Of a DNA stretch of 64,000 nucleotides, positions 49,882 through 58,577 are shown one piece after another. The DNA comes from Spirochaetota bacterium (GTDB lineage Bacteria > Spirochaetota > Brachyspiria > Brachyspirales > JACRPF01): assembly GCA_016214035.1 (NCBI GenBank), contig JACRPF010000015.1, forward strand, positions 186,001 through 250,000, given 5' to 3'. Both the position numbers and the translations under genes were made by a program. The notes beneath the pieces are model-generated. The model ran no database searches. It was not told the origin of the DNA and worked only from the letters and a program-made list of their open reading frames with translations. How positions within the stretch are numbered: position 1 is the stretch's first letter; the number at the start of each line of letters is the position of its first letter.

Positions 49882-50253
49882 TTATGCTGCATCTTTCACG
49901 GTGTCGTCGGCGTTTTTCCGCGCTTTGCGGGAGATCCTGCTCCGCAGGCGTGCGGCCTGTTTCGCGATCTCGGTGTCGTTCCCGAGTGCGCCCATAGCTC
50001 CGTTGAGCTTAAACGATGCGCTCCGGTATGCGGCATTCATGGCTTCCTGTGTTGCCGCGGTGGTGTCGCGCAGAAGCGCCTTGAGCGCATTATGTGCGGC
50101 CTCCGCTTTTACCGTGTCGGTTGTCCGGTTTTGCAGCTCGGTGATCCAGTTGTCCGCATCAACGCCTTTCACCGCAAGGGCGTCTCTGTTCTTTGCGAGG
50201 AATTCAATCACTCCTTCGCAAAATCCAATCGTCTGAGTCTTTGTGAGTGCCAT
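49882..50253 (-). CDS. Small helical protein of unknown function
   Basis: A 123-residue, Ala- and Lys-rich, almost wholly helical soluble protein (KNRDALAVKGVDADNWITEL, AAHNALKALLRDTTAATQEA, RLRSRISRKARKNADD). AGGAGGTG gives it one of the strongest ribosome sites in the window, which suggests high expression. The basic C-terminal part could bind nucleic acid. No family is recognised. It is isolated: a long stem-loop follows it and repeats lie upstream. Confidence 0.7.
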   Translation of the reverse strand: MALTKTQTIGFCEGVIEFLAKNRDALAVKGVDADNWITELQNRTTDTVKAEAAHNALKALLRDTTAATQEAMNAAYRSASFKLNGAMGALGNDTEIAKQAARLRSRISRKARKNADDTVKDAA

Positions 50254-50567
50254 AAAGCACCTCCTCGTTTTATTTTTGTAATGATCATGAAAAAAATCAT
50301 CACGTGCGCTTGACTTTTCTTCTTGACCTTACGACAATATATACGAAAAGGTGTTGCAGTTACGGATCTTTTTCGATATAGTTCTCTGAATATATACAGT
50401 TTCAACAAACAGCCACTCATTGTCATTGCGAGCCCGCAGGGCGAAGCAATCTGTCTCCATGCTTTGCGGATTGCTTCGTCGCCGAGGTACTGCTCCTCGC
50501 AATGATGCGGGCTGGATTTTGATGCTATATCTCAGGGATGACAGAGATTCTATGAAAGGGGAAAACT
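50254..50567. other. Intergenic region with promoter-like motifs and a dispersed repeat
   Basis: Between divergent genes. It holds A/T-rich promoter-like stretches (two TTGAC boxes at about 50308-50326), then the palindromic repeat at 50419-50507, and a GGGG ribosome site just before 50568. No gene is visible. Confidence 0.5.
50419..50507. repeat. Dispersed palindromic repeat (TCATTGCGAG family)
   Basis: TCATTGCGAG at 50423-50432 is the exact reverse complement of CTCGCAATGA at 50496-50505, and nested inside GCGAAGCAATC (50441-50451) pairs with GATTGCTTCGTCGC (50469-50482). Repeats with these same words are scattered in many unrelated bacterial genomes and behave as MITE- or REP-like elements. 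Confidence 0.75.
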
Positions 50568-51407
50568 ATGGGCGCCACACACATAACGCCGCTTGACGAC
50601 ATCACCCTCATCAACGGCATCCTTCACAACAACATGAAATGCTATCGTCTTTTCCAAAGCCGGTATTTCAACTACATTAAACATCTTTTCAGCCGCTGGA
50701 TAAACGATGCCTCCGACGCCGAAGAACTGTCCTGCGATGTGATGATGAAAGTGATAACCACCATCGACCGGTTCGATGCGGCAAAGGGAAATATGCGCCT
50801 GTGGATCTACGTCATCGCCATCAATACGAGGAACGACTATCTCCGCAAACTCGCCGCCCGTGAGAAAGAAGCGAAAACAGTATCGCTCGATGAACCTGTC
50901 AACACCGGCAGCGATATGCTCCGCATCGATTTTCTTGTGGACACGAGTATGGACAGCTCTGAATCGTCATCATCTTCTGCATATACGTCCGATCCGGCTC
51001 TTCGGGCCGCGCAGGAAGTCATCAAAGGGCTCTCCGCCGACACCCGCTATATACTTCAGATGCATTCCGACGGCTATACCTCGTCTGAAATAGCCGAAAC
51101 CGTTCACAAACCAGAAGGCACCATCCGGAGTATCTGCTCGCGCATCAGGAAAGCAATTCGTGCGGCGTATGAGAACGTTCTGACACGTGATGTTCCGGCT
51201 GCAGAAGATGCCGTGATTACCACGAATAACGAACCGGCGGATGAATGTGACGTACACACCGCGCAGAGAAAGACAATGATGCGGTTGGTGAGCCTGCCGA
51301 TCTACGAGCCAATATTTGTTGAGATGCGAATCAGGCCCGCAGTCACCATCATATGTATACTGCTTTCATATTTCGGAGCGGTGTACAAGCGCACGGCAGC
51401 AGCTTGA
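50568..51407 (+). CDS. ECF-type sigma factor with Ser-rich linker and hydrophobic C-terminal tail
   Basis: A 279-residue protein. Region 2 is at about 25-95 (DASDAEELSCDVMMKVITTI, LWIYVIAINTRNDYLRK) and region 4 at about 145-200 (LSADTRYILQMHSDGYTSSE, HKPEGTIRSICSRIRKAIR). The linker between them is Ser-rich (DSSESSSSSAYTS). A further 75 residues follow region 4 and end with a hydrophobic stretch (VTIICILLSYFGAVY), possibly a membrane anchor or a regulatory tail. GGGG lies seven bases upstream of the ATG. No anti-sigma gene is adjacent, which may fit a self-controlled factor. Confidence 0.8.
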   Translation: MGATHITPLDDITLINGILHNNMKCYRLFQSRYFNYIKHLFSRWINDASDAEELSCDVMMKVITTIDRFDAAKGNMRLWIYVIAINTRNDYLRKLAAREKEAKTVSLDEPVNTGSDMLRIDFLVDTSMDSSESSSSSAYTSDPALRAAQEVIKGLSADTRYILQMHSDGYTSSEIAETVHKPEGTIRSICSRIRKAIRAAYENVLTRDVPAAEDAVITTNNEPADECDVHTAQRKTMMRLVSLPIYEPIFVEMRIRPAVTIICILLSYFGAVYKRTAAA

Positions 51408-51605
51408 AAAAGATACACGGTCGCTTCGACTACGCTCAGCGCGAGTCGCTCAGTGACCGGCAAAGGGTCTCGCACGCGTGGTTTCAGCAAATATCACCAC
51501 CAATGCATTATCCGCATCACGGGCAAGCATAATACGGGGGCTCTTTTCTCCAGGGGGAAGGTGTCGCGCAGCGAACGAGCCAACGCGTATAGTGCGCCGG
51601 GCGCA

Positions 51606-51747
51606 GCGGGGGTGTTTTCTGAACGCGTCTGCGTTGTGCGAGCATAGCCTACGCGGTACCGTGCATTGAACGTATGATGCCGGCAAAGCAATAACGTGGA
51701 AACAAATGCATGCGAGTTACGCTGACGCGTGAAGAAAATACCCCCGC
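51606..51747. repeat. MITE-like inverted repeat with 24-base arms
   Basis: GCGGGGGTGTTTTCTGAACG at the start of the left arm (51606-51629) matches the reverse complement of the right arm (51724-51747, ending AAAATACCCCCGC) with three mismatches in 24 bases; weaker pairing extends inwards by about ten bases. The size (142 bases) is close to the element at 7322 but the sequence differs. No target duplication was found. Confidence 0.55.
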
Positions 51748-51805
51748 AAGCCCGTATGTGCAGTTACGCGTTTCGAGTGAGCGAAGCAGGGTGGGCGTTT
51801 TTTAC

Positions 51806-51834
51806 TTGACATATTCATACCTTTCAAATATCAT
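51806..51834 (+). promoter_or_regulatory. Sigma-70 promoter of the CsgG-like gene
   Basis: Perfect TTGACA at 51806-51811, 17-base spacer, TATCAT at 51829-51834; the ATG follows at 51865 after AAGGTGAGG. Confidence 0.65.
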
Positions 51835-51864
51835 GATTGCATCGTTTGACAAGGTGAGGTTCAT

Positions 51865-52974
51865 ATGAAACAGATAGCAATACTATGCGCTTTATGTACA
51901 TGCATGCTCTCCGCGCAGAACAAGATGCGCATCGGCATACTCGACTTTCAGTCCGGCAGCGGTGTTGCCGCGGGTGACGCGAAGACGATAGCGGATATTT
52001 ACCGCAGCGAAATGGTGGCATCGACAAAATTTGTTGTGCTTGAACGCGGCAAAATGGATCAGATACTCGGCGAACAGGGGTTTCAGAAGACCGGCTGCAC
52101 CGAGACGGAATGCGCGGTACAGATAGGAAAGATGCTCAATATGCAGAAGATGCAGTTCGGGAACGTGAGCAAACTCGGTTCCAAGTTCTATGTCATCGTG
52201 AGCATGGTGAACATAGAGACGTCGCAGGTTGAACAGGTCGTGAAGAAGAGCATTCCTTCATACGATTATATCGAAACGGCATGTAAGGAAATGGTGGAGG
52301 AATTCGAGGGAAAAAAGGTGACGAGCAGCATTCCATCCAGCGTGCCTCAGCAGACCGCATCGCAGACGTACAGCGGCGGATACACACCGAGGCAGTACGG
52401 TTACAGCCCGCCCGAAAAACTCGAGCCGATGAAGAACTTCATTTTCTCGGTTGATATCGGTGACGCGATTACCTTCGGTCCGCGTGTGATGCTTGAGCTC
52501 GGTGCTACGCCGTTTTATATCGCCCCGTATGTGCGGCTTGCCGGCGCGGGGCTTGTCATTCAGACGCTGACTGATTTTGAAGCTCCGCTGGGCGTTGGTT
52601 TTGGTGTTGAAGCACGCTATATGTTTCCCATCGATGACCGCGATGCGTTTTACATCGCCGCAATTACCGAGGTGGGGTGGAATGAAGGTTCCTTCGAAGA
52701 ATATGTATATTCACACGGTGATTTTATTCGCACGAATCATACAGACTTTTTTGTCGTGGGTGCCTCGCTGGGATATCGCTGGCGCTTCGAGGGCGGTTTT
52801 TTCTTCACGCTGGGAGTCTGGGGAGGATATGCGCCGTTCGGCATTTCACCATACAACACCTTCTCATATGAGAATTTCGCCATCAGACATTATGATACTA
52901 ATTTCAATCTGCCGTTCATCGGCGGGGTGAACTTTTCCATGGGTTTCGAGTTCGGCGGAATAAAACGGAAGTAA
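51865..52974 (+). CDS. Exported CsgG-like domain joined to a predicted outer-membrane beta-barrel
   Basis: A 369-residue protein with a signal peptide (MKQIAILCALCTCMLSAQ). Residues about 20-155 resemble the CsgG/FlgT-type periplasmic fold (MRIGILDFQSGSG, FVVLERGKMDQILGEQGFQ, CTETECAVQIGKMLNMQ). A Ser/Gln-rich linker follows (about 155-190), and the rest is strands of alternating aromatic residues (SVDIGDAITFGPRVMLELG, GASLGYRWRFEGGFFFTLGV) typical of an eight-strand barrel, although the last residue is Lys rather than Phe. It is probably an outer-membrane protein with a periplasmic sensing or assembly domain. Own promoter; no curli genes nearby. Confidence 0.75.
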   Translation: MKQIAILCALCTCMLSAQNKMRIGILDFQSGSGVAAGDAKTIADIYRSEMVASTKFVVLERGKMDQILGEQGFQKTGCTETECAVQIGKMLNMQKMQFGNVSKLGSKFYVIVSMVNIETSQVEQVVKKSIPSYDYIETACKEMVEEFEGKKVTSSIPSSVPQQTASQTYSGGYTPRQYGYSPPEKLEPMKNFIFSVDIGDAITFGPRVMLELGATPFYIAPYVRLAGAGLVIQTLTDFEAPLGVGFGVEARYMFPIDDRDAFYIAAITEVGWNEGSFEEYVYSHGDFIRTNHTDFFVVGASLGYRWRFEGGFFFTLGVWGGYAPFGISPYNTFSYENFAIRHYDTNFNLPFIGGVNFSMGFEFGGIKRK

Positions 52975-53167
52975 TCGTAACGCCGAGTTTTCCGCATCAG
53001 AAAATGCGGAGTCTGTGCTGTCGAGGCCGGGGGATGGAAATGATGCTTGTCAGTGCTGCAGGAAAAAGCATCTTTTTTGCGGAAAACGATATCTATCGTG
53101 CCGGTCTTTGAAGTACTGTTGTACTGTCGCATCACTATTTTACAATAGCAGTTATCAGGAGACACAT

Positions 53168-54979
53168 ATGCATTGTTCGCGTCTATCAGTCATAGTATCG
53201 GCCGTCATGATGTTCACTGCTGCTCTGAACGGTATTGAGCGGGATAACATCATATCCTGCGATTCGCCGTCAGGCTGGATGCCGTCCGCGATATGGAATA
53301 CCGGTGCGCCGCATTTCTCCGCCGCGAATGAAAAACGGAGCGATCGCGGCGCGGTCCGCATGGACTACCGCACCGACGCAAAGTCATGGTGCATCGTCAC
53401 GTTCAGCCCGGCAAAACTGCCGGCGGATCTCACTCCTTATGCGGGTATTTCGTTCGATGTGTACAATCCCGACCCTTGGAAAAAGCGGATGTCATTCGTC
53501 GTGAGAAGCGGCGATGAGAAGGATGAGATATCACTCCGGTATGCGACGGAATCAACCGCGCAGGTGTACGGCGATGCATCGTATATCCCCGCAGGTCCCG
53601 GGTGGCATACGGCGGTTTTCTATTTCGACGCGCCGCATGTCAAGAAAACGAAAAAGGCGGTTGACCGTGCCAGACTCGGTGCCGTATCGGCAATCATGAT
53701 AGCACTCGTCGACGGAGGAGAGAATGAAAAAACACCGCGTGAAGGATATTGTATGTTCGGTTCAGCCGCATTCCTGAAAGGAGAGATCCCCGCGGCGCCC
53801 GCCGTTCAGTCTTCGGGACTGAATATTCCCGCAATGCCGGTGCCTCCGCCGTATACGACGAAGATCGCTCCGGCTGACGCCGCGCGCGAGACGCTGAAAC
53901 TTGCCGGCGGCCGCGACCTCCGCGATGTACTCGGCGTCACGCATGTGGGCGGTAAATACGCGCTTACGAAAAAGGACTTTCTCACCGAAGGCGCCGATCA
54001 GATTGAAGCACTCGGCACACGCGTCATCAAGTTGTGGTTCAATCGCGCGGGCGGTTATCCGTTCAATATGCAGTGGCCCGAGAACATGAAATCCGCCGCA
54101 GACCTCGCCAAATCGCCGCCGTACGCGTCCGTGTTCAAACGTCCGTCGTTCAAGCACTATATCCTTGAGACATTCGTCTATGATGAACCGAAATGGCAGG
54201 ACGGTTTTACGGCAGAGGAAGCGGCGATAGTATCGAAACAGATGTATGATCTCACCGCGTATCTTCTCACGGAATACCGGAACACCGGCAAGACCTTTGT
54301 CCTTCAGAACTGGGAAGGCGATAACGCCATCACGCTGAAAAAGAAGACACCCGATGAGCAGAAGACCGCGATACAGGGCATGATAGACTGGCAGAACTGC
54401 CGCCAGGACGCCGTTGCCAAGGCGCGCCGGGACGTCGGCATGCAGGGCGTGAAAGTCGTACACGCCCTCGAGATGAACTGGGTGCCGTCGGCGCATGAGG
54501 CGTTCTCCGTGCCGCTGGTCGTGGACGAGGTGGTGCCGAAAACGCGTTGTGACCTCTACTCGATGTCGAGCTGGGGTACGAAACATGTCGGTACCGAGCA
54601 GGAGCTTGCCGAAAAGCTTGAATACATCGCGCGCCGCGCTCCGGCAAGCGAACTGTACGGCGAGAAGAACGTGATGGTGGGCGAGTATGGTGTTCCGGAA
54701 TACATATTCAAAGAATCAAAGAACAACTACCCCGCATATGTCGGTGACTCGGACGGCGCACAGATGGTATCGGTGAAACGGCAGATCGAAAGCGCGCTTG
54801 CGTGGGGCGCTGTATACATCGCCTATTGGGAGATATACTGCAATGAATTGAGGGACGGCGTGAAGCTTGAACCCGGCTCAATGGCGAAGAACGATGATGT
54901 GCGCGGTTTCTGGCTCATACGTCCCGACGGATCGTTCACACAGACCTGGGATTATATGAAGGCAATATTCACCCGTTAA
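53168..54979 (+). CDS. Exported TIM-barrel glycoside-hydrolase-like protein
   Basis: AGGAG before the ATG at 53168 sets the start; the longer frame from 53015 has no signals. The 603-residue protein has a signal peptide (RLSVIVSAVMMFTAALNG), a beta-sandwich resembling carbohydrate-binding domains (about 25-210, GISFDVYNPDPWKKRMSFVV) and an alpha/beta barrel (about 250-600). Candidate catalytic Glu residues are in LQNWEGDN, HALEMNWVP, MVGEYGVPE and IAYWEIYCNE. It is probably secreted and acts on a polysaccharide; the GH family is not clear to me. A CCGCAT/ATGCGG hairpin precedes it at about 52994-53011. Confidence 0.7.
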   Translation: MHCSRLSVIVSAVMMFTAALNGIERDNIISCDSPSGWMPSAIWNTGAPHFSAANEKRSDRGAVRMDYRTDAKSWCIVTFSPAKLPADLTPYAGISFDVYNPDPWKKRMSFVVRSGDEKDEISLRYATESTAQVYGDASYIPAGPGWHTAVFYFDAPHVKKTKKAVDRARLGAVSAIMIALVDGGENEKTPREGYCMFGSAAFLKGEIPAAPAVQSSGLNIPAMPVPPPYTTKIAPADAARETLKLAGGRDLRDVLGVTHVGGKYALTKKDFLTEGADQIEALGTRVIKLWFNRAGGYPFNMQWPENMKSAADLAKSPPYASVFKRPSFKHYILETFVYDEPKWQDGFTAEEAAIVSKQMYDLTAYLLTEYRNTGKTFVLQNWEGDNAITLKKKTPDEQKTAIQGMIDWQNCRQDAVAKARRDVGMQGVKVVHALEMNWVPSAHEAFSVPLVVDEVVPKTRCDLYSMSSWGTKHVGTEQELAEKLEYIARRAPASELYGEKNVMVGEYGVPEYIFKESKNNYPAYVGDSDGAQMVSVKRQIESALAWGAVYIAYWEIYCNELRDGVKLEPGSMAKNDDVRGFWLIRPDGSFTQTWDYMKAIFTR

Positions 54980-55004
54980 GCAGCTGTGTGCTCCGGCCGT
55001 TTTT

Positions 55005-55910
55005 TTATCGTCCGCCGAGTACGGTGGATAAATACATCTCACGTACCGCCGGCACGTCGATATCGGTCGATACAAAAATGTTTTTCTGATTGCCAATGGG
55101 TATGGTCATGCCGCGGCTGTTCTCGCCGGTAATCTCCACGCGCACCGGCATCTCCTTCATCGTGTAGAGCGTGCGGTTGAATGCCCATATCATCGGGAAG
55201 AGGTCGTACATGACCGGTCCCGGTTTCCAGCTGTGCACGGGATTCCAAACAGCTATTGCTTCGGCGAGCGCCCTGCAGACCGGCTGATCGCTTGCGGCGA
55301 AGAGCGCGCAGTCGTCTTTGAGGAGCACGAATTTCCGCGTGACATCCCAGGTGCCCATATATATCGGTATGCCCGATTGAAGAACGAGATCGGCTGCGAT
55401 ACAATCAAAAGCGATATTGTGTTCGGTGCGGTTCTGCGCCACGTCTCCGCCCATGAGCGCGATCGAGGAGATATTTTTGGCAATACCGGGTTCCCGGCAG
55501 AGCGCACAGGCGATGTTTGTGAGCGGCGCGATGCAGGCGAGCATGATGCCGGGGTTCGCTTGAACGGTGCGTATAATAAGGTCAACGGCATCATCATCTC
55601 CGGGGGCGTCGCGTTCATCGGCGGGTTCGGCGAACGACGCGTGATTCATGGAGTGCCGATCGTCGCGGAGCTGCGCCTGTTCACGTTCGCCCACAACACG
55701 AAGCGGATACTGCATGCCGGCCGCCACCGGTATGTCGGTGCGGTTCAGATACCGCAGCAGACGCTTCACCAGCCGCGCGCGCCGGTCCGACGGATAAGTG
55801 ACGGTGGTGACCGCCTTTACGCAGATCTCCGGACGGCGCAACGCAAAAATGATTGCGAGAAGATCGTCGATATCCTGGCCGGGGTCGGTGTCGATAAGTA
55901 TGTTCCGCAT
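55005..55910 (-). CDS. Inosine-uridine preferring nucleoside hydrolase family protein
   Basis: A 301-residue nucleoside hydrolase. The N-terminal ILIDTDPGQDIDDLLAI holds the calcium-binding Asp cluster (DxDxGxDxD), ACIAPLTNIACAL and IALMGGDV follow, and AEHNI-like TEHNIAFDCIAADLVL is the substrate loop. It would split nucleosides or a ribosyl-like compound into base and sugar in the cytoplasm. TAGGAG precedes the ATG, eight bases after the AraC gene's stop, so both are one operon. Family members also act on non-nucleoside ribosides, and the neighbours suggest sugar catabolism. Confidence 0.9.
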   Translation of the reverse strand: MRNILIDTDPGQDIDDLLAIIFALRRPEICVKAVTTVTYPSDRRARLVKRLLRYLNRTDIPVAAGMQYPLRVVGEREQAQLRDDRHSMNHASFAEPADERDAPGDDDAVDLIIRTVQANPGIMLACIAPLTNIACALCREPGIAKNISSIALMGGDVAQNRTEHNIAFDCIAADLVLQSGIPIYMGTWDVTRKFVLLKDDCALFAASDQPVCRALAEAIAVWNPVHSWKPGPVMYDLFPMIWAFNRTLYTMKEMPVRVEITGENSRGMTIPIGNQKNIFVSTDIDVPAVREMYLSTVLGGR

Positions 55911-55918
55911 GGCGGCTC

Positions 55919-56803
55919 CTATGACGTCAGCTGCGCGTCGCGGTAGGCGGCGGGCGTCATGCCGGCGGCGCGTTTGAAAAACCGGTAAAAATACGGGGTG
56001 TGCTGGTAGTGAAGTGTCTCCGCTATCGACTCGATGCTCATCGTGCCGGTGGAAAGCATCTCTTTCGCCTTCTGCACCTGCGCTTCGGCAATATACTTTT
56101 TGAGCGGAATGCCGGCGATGCGCCGGAAACGTTTCGACAGCGCATGGCGCGGTGTTCGGAAGATGCGGGCGAGACCGTCAACCGTGCAGTCTGCGTACGG
56201 ATGTGCGTGTATATAGGCGATGATATCAGACAGCGGTTCGATACGTATGGCGCGGTCTGTGATCGCGGGCTGTGCCGCAGCCGCAAACCTGAGTACGATA
56301 TCGAACAGAAGTGCATGCCAGCGGAGACGGTTATCCGCGGTACGAAGCATTATCACATCCTCGGCAAGAGCCTGCCCGCAGTCGAGAACCGGAATCCCGT
56401 CAAGGCCGGAAAATATCGGCATGCCGATGCGGTCGGTGACGGCGAGGTGGAAAAAGCAGAGCACGCTGCCCGCCGAATAGGTGACGCGGAATGACTGGTT
56501 CATCGGTACGAGATGTATGCGCTTCGGCGCAAGGCGTATTGCCGAACCGCCGTTGACGGTGATATCGGCATACCCTTTGGCGAAAAGGAAAATCCGGTTG
56601 ATCGCGGGACGCGGATGATTGAATCGTTCCTGCTTCGGGCGATGATGTATCCCGTGCGTAAGGAGCTCAGTCCGCACCGAAATGCCGCCCGAATCCGCGG
56701 CATCATAGGAGAACAATACCGGCGGCGAGGTCTGCGGATGATGCTTCGCGTCGATGACTGTTGGTATCGCTTCGGCTGCCATAGGGGAAGTATATACCGC
56801 CAT
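55919..56803 (-). CDS. AraC-family transcriptional regulator
   Basis: About 294 residues from the ATG at 56803; an alternative ATG at 56782 would shorten it by seven. The N-terminal half is a cupin-type sensor (INRIFLFAKGYADITVNGG, LAPKRIHLVPMNQSF) and the C-terminal half the AraC HTH pair at about 195-288 (VDGLARIFRTPRHALSKRF, IESIAETLHYQHTPYFYRFF). A TATACT box lies eight bases before 56803, which again suggests a leaderless message, or use of the second ATG. It is co-transcribed with the nucleoside hydrolase and divergent from the GH32-like and kinase genes, which it probably controls. Confidence 0.88.
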   Translation of the reverse strand: MAVYTSPMAAEAIPTVIDAKHHPQTSPPVLFSYDAADSGGISVRTELLTHGIHHRPKQERFNHPRPAINRIFLFAKGYADITVNGGSAIRLAPKRIHLVPMNQSFRVTYSAGSVLCFFHLAVTDRIGMPIFSGLDGIPVLDCGQALAEDVIMLRTADNRLRWHALLFDIVLRFAAAAQPAITDRAIRIEPLSDIIAYIHAHPYADCTVDGLARIFRTPRHALSKRFRRIAGIPLKKYIAEAQVQKAKEMLSTGTMSIESIAETLHYQHTPYFYRFFKRAAGMTPAAYRDAQLTS

Positions 56804-56836
56804 GTCGCAAAAGTATAGCCGGGGTGTAAAAGTGCA

Positions 56837-56865
56837 TTGACAGCGGCGCTTTCCCTGCATACATT
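56837..56865 (+). promoter_or_regulatory. Sigma-70 promoter of the GH32-like gene
   Basis: Perfect TTGACA at 56837-56842, a 17-base spacer and TACATT at 56860-56865. The ATG at 56894 follows GGGAG. The region is shared with the divergent AraC promoter. Confidence 0.6.
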
Positions 56866-56893
56866 TACTGCAGCGAACTTACCGGGAGTTTCA

Positions 56894-58564
56894 ATGACAA
56901 CACATACACGGTATAGTCTGTTTTTATATATAGCGGGGTTAGCCATGGCACTTTCCATATACGGCACCGATTCGATTCCGGCCGACGGTCTTGTACTTCA
57001 TTTGAATACCGGGACGATGAGTGCCCCGGCGGGTTCAATGGTCGGGGAATGGGCGGGCGTTTCCGGCGGACCACTGTATTCTCAGAAAGATGAGCAGTTC
57101 AGGCCCGAACTTGTCACGGATGCCGATTCCGGTCAGCACATGCTCCGGTTTGCCGGCCGGCAAATTCTCGACGGACCCGCGGCGCTGCCCGAAGGTGCCG
57201 GCGTGCTCACCATTGCCGCCGTGTGGATAAGCCGCACCCATTCCGGGGCGCAGGTTATTTTTGAACAGTGTTCTTCACGCGTCGGCGGAAGGGCGGCGCT
57301 GCTCCAGGCAGGAAGCCGTTATGGATTCTGCGGGCAGAACAACGACGCGTTTTCCCTGGCTCCGGTGACATCGGGAAAACAGGCGGGCATACTGACGATT
57401 GAGCAGGGCGGCAAACTTCGTCTTACGCATAACGGCGCACTGTTCACCGGTGCAATCGATGCCGGAAAGCAGAAGATGGAATCGACACGATGCCGTATCG
57501 GCGCGAAGGGGACGGGCGGCGAATACCTCAACGGCGATATCGGAGAGATAATAGTCTGGAACCGGGCGCTGGACGCATATGAGGTTGCGCGTGTTGATGA
57601 ATATTTCAGGAATAAATGGAAGTATATTCCCGCCGCCGCGGAGATGTCCGTCATGCCGTTCTATATGCAGCGGGGCGCGGTGAATACGCTTGCTATAGTC
57701 CCCTATCGCTCTCCCGGAAACAATCTCTGGGATTTCTGGTTCGCGCGCAATGATAATACCTATCATGCTTTTTATCTCGAATATCCCGATTCGAAGAGCC
57801 TGCCCGATCAGTCACAGCGGCACGGCCGTCAGTGGGTAGGGCATGCGACGTCCGCCGATCTCGTGCACTGGCAGGAGCAGCCCACGGCGCTTTTTGAAAC
57901 CGGCAAAGGCATCGCCACCGGAAGTGTCGTGCGTCACGAAGGGAAGTGGTACATGCTCGTGACGCATAAAGGGTTCAGTCTTGCGGAGAGTGACGATCTG
58001 CGGACCTGGCTATGGACCGACGGCAATCCGGTGTACCGGAATGAGGTGCTTTCCGGCGATTGGCAGGGCGCAAAGGTGTCATTCCGTCTGCTGGCCGATC
58101 CGTATATCTATCCCGAACAACGCGACGGATTCTGGTATGCCGCGGTGAACGCGCACATTCAGGGCGCGAAGGAAGGTGAACGCGGGGCGCAGGTGCTCAT
58201 ACGCTCGCGTGATCTGCGCGCGTGGGAAGGCTACAAGGTCTGCGCATGGGACCGGAACTACGAGCGCATGGAAACCTCGCAGATTTGGGAACACGCGGGC
58301 AGATGGTACATGTATTTCGGCGCTGTCTATCAGCCTGCCAGAAAAAACGCATCGGTGAATTTGATTTACATGGCAAAGTCATTCGACGGCCCGTATGAGG
58401 CACAGCCGTGGTCGGAGATGAAATTGCCCGTCAAAGGATATATCGGCAAACGGATAGTTGCGCCCGACGGTAACGATGTCTTTCTCATGGGACAGACTTA
58501 CAATGCTCTGTCGAAACCGATATCGATGAAATACGGTGTTGACGGGATGATTGATTTTGAATGA
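56894..58564 (+). CDS. Exported LamG-like plus GH32/GH43-like beta-propeller glycosidase
   Basis: A 556-residue protein with an N-terminal hydrophobic signal (YSLFLYIAGLAMALSIYG), a LamG-type sandwich (about 30-245, GEIIVWNRALDAYEVARVDE) and a five-bladed propeller (about 265-550). The propeller shows blade motifs of clan GH-J/GH-F enzymes: WDFWFARNDNTYHAFYLEYP, GHATSADLVHWQEQPTAL, LLADPYIYPEQRDGFWYAAV and SQIWEHAGRWYMYF. Asp in LADPYI and Glu in SQIWEH are candidate catalytic residues. A sugar kinase gene follows in the same operon, so it may release a monosaccharide (fructose-like) from an exogenous glycan. Confidence 0.75.
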   Translation: MTTHTRYSLFLYIAGLAMALSIYGTDSIPADGLVLHLNTGTMSAPAGSMVGEWAGVSGGPLYSQKDEQFRPELVTDADSGQHMLRFAGRQILDGPAALPEGAGVLTIAAVWISRTHSGAQVIFEQCSSRVGGRAALLQAGSRYGFCGQNNDAFSLAPVTSGKQAGILTIEQGGKLRLTHNGALFTGAIDAGKQKMESTRCRIGAKGTGGEYLNGDIGEIIVWNRALDAYEVARVDEYFRNKWKYIPAAAEMSVMPFYMQRGAVNTLAIVPYRSPGNNLWDFWFARNDNTYHAFYLEYPDSKSLPDQSQRHGRQWVGHATSADLVHWQEQPTALFETGKGIATGSVVRHEGKWYMLVTHKGFSLAESDDLRTWLWTDGNPVYRNEVLSGDWQGAKVSFRLLADPYIYPEQRDGFWYAAVNAHIQGAKEGERGAQVLIRSRDLRAWEGYKVCAWDRNYERMETSQIWEHAGRWYMYFGAVYQPARKNASVNLIYMAKSFDGPYEAQPWSEMKLPVKGYIGKRIVAPDGNDVFLMGQTYNALSKPISMKYGVDGMIDFE

Positions 58565-58577
58565 TGCGGCACGCACC

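Larger units (their letters stand above)
51408..51864. other. Gene-free region rich in inverted repeats
   Basis: It begins with a short inverted repeat (CGGTC at 51431-51435 region paired with GACCG near 51455-51459, around CTTCGACTACGCTCAG), holds the MITE-like repeat at 51606-51747, and ends with the promoter of the CsgG-like gene. Short open frames here have no ribosome sites and no recognisable product. Confidence 0.5.

Noticed and set aside
51453-51691. Short frames of 62-78 codons on both strands
   Set aside because: They overlap each other within the inverted-repeat region and lack ribosome sites and recognisable motifs.
53762-54586. 274-codon minus-strand frame
   Set aside because: Antisense shadow of the exported TIM-barrel gene; Arg/His-rich composition without motifs.
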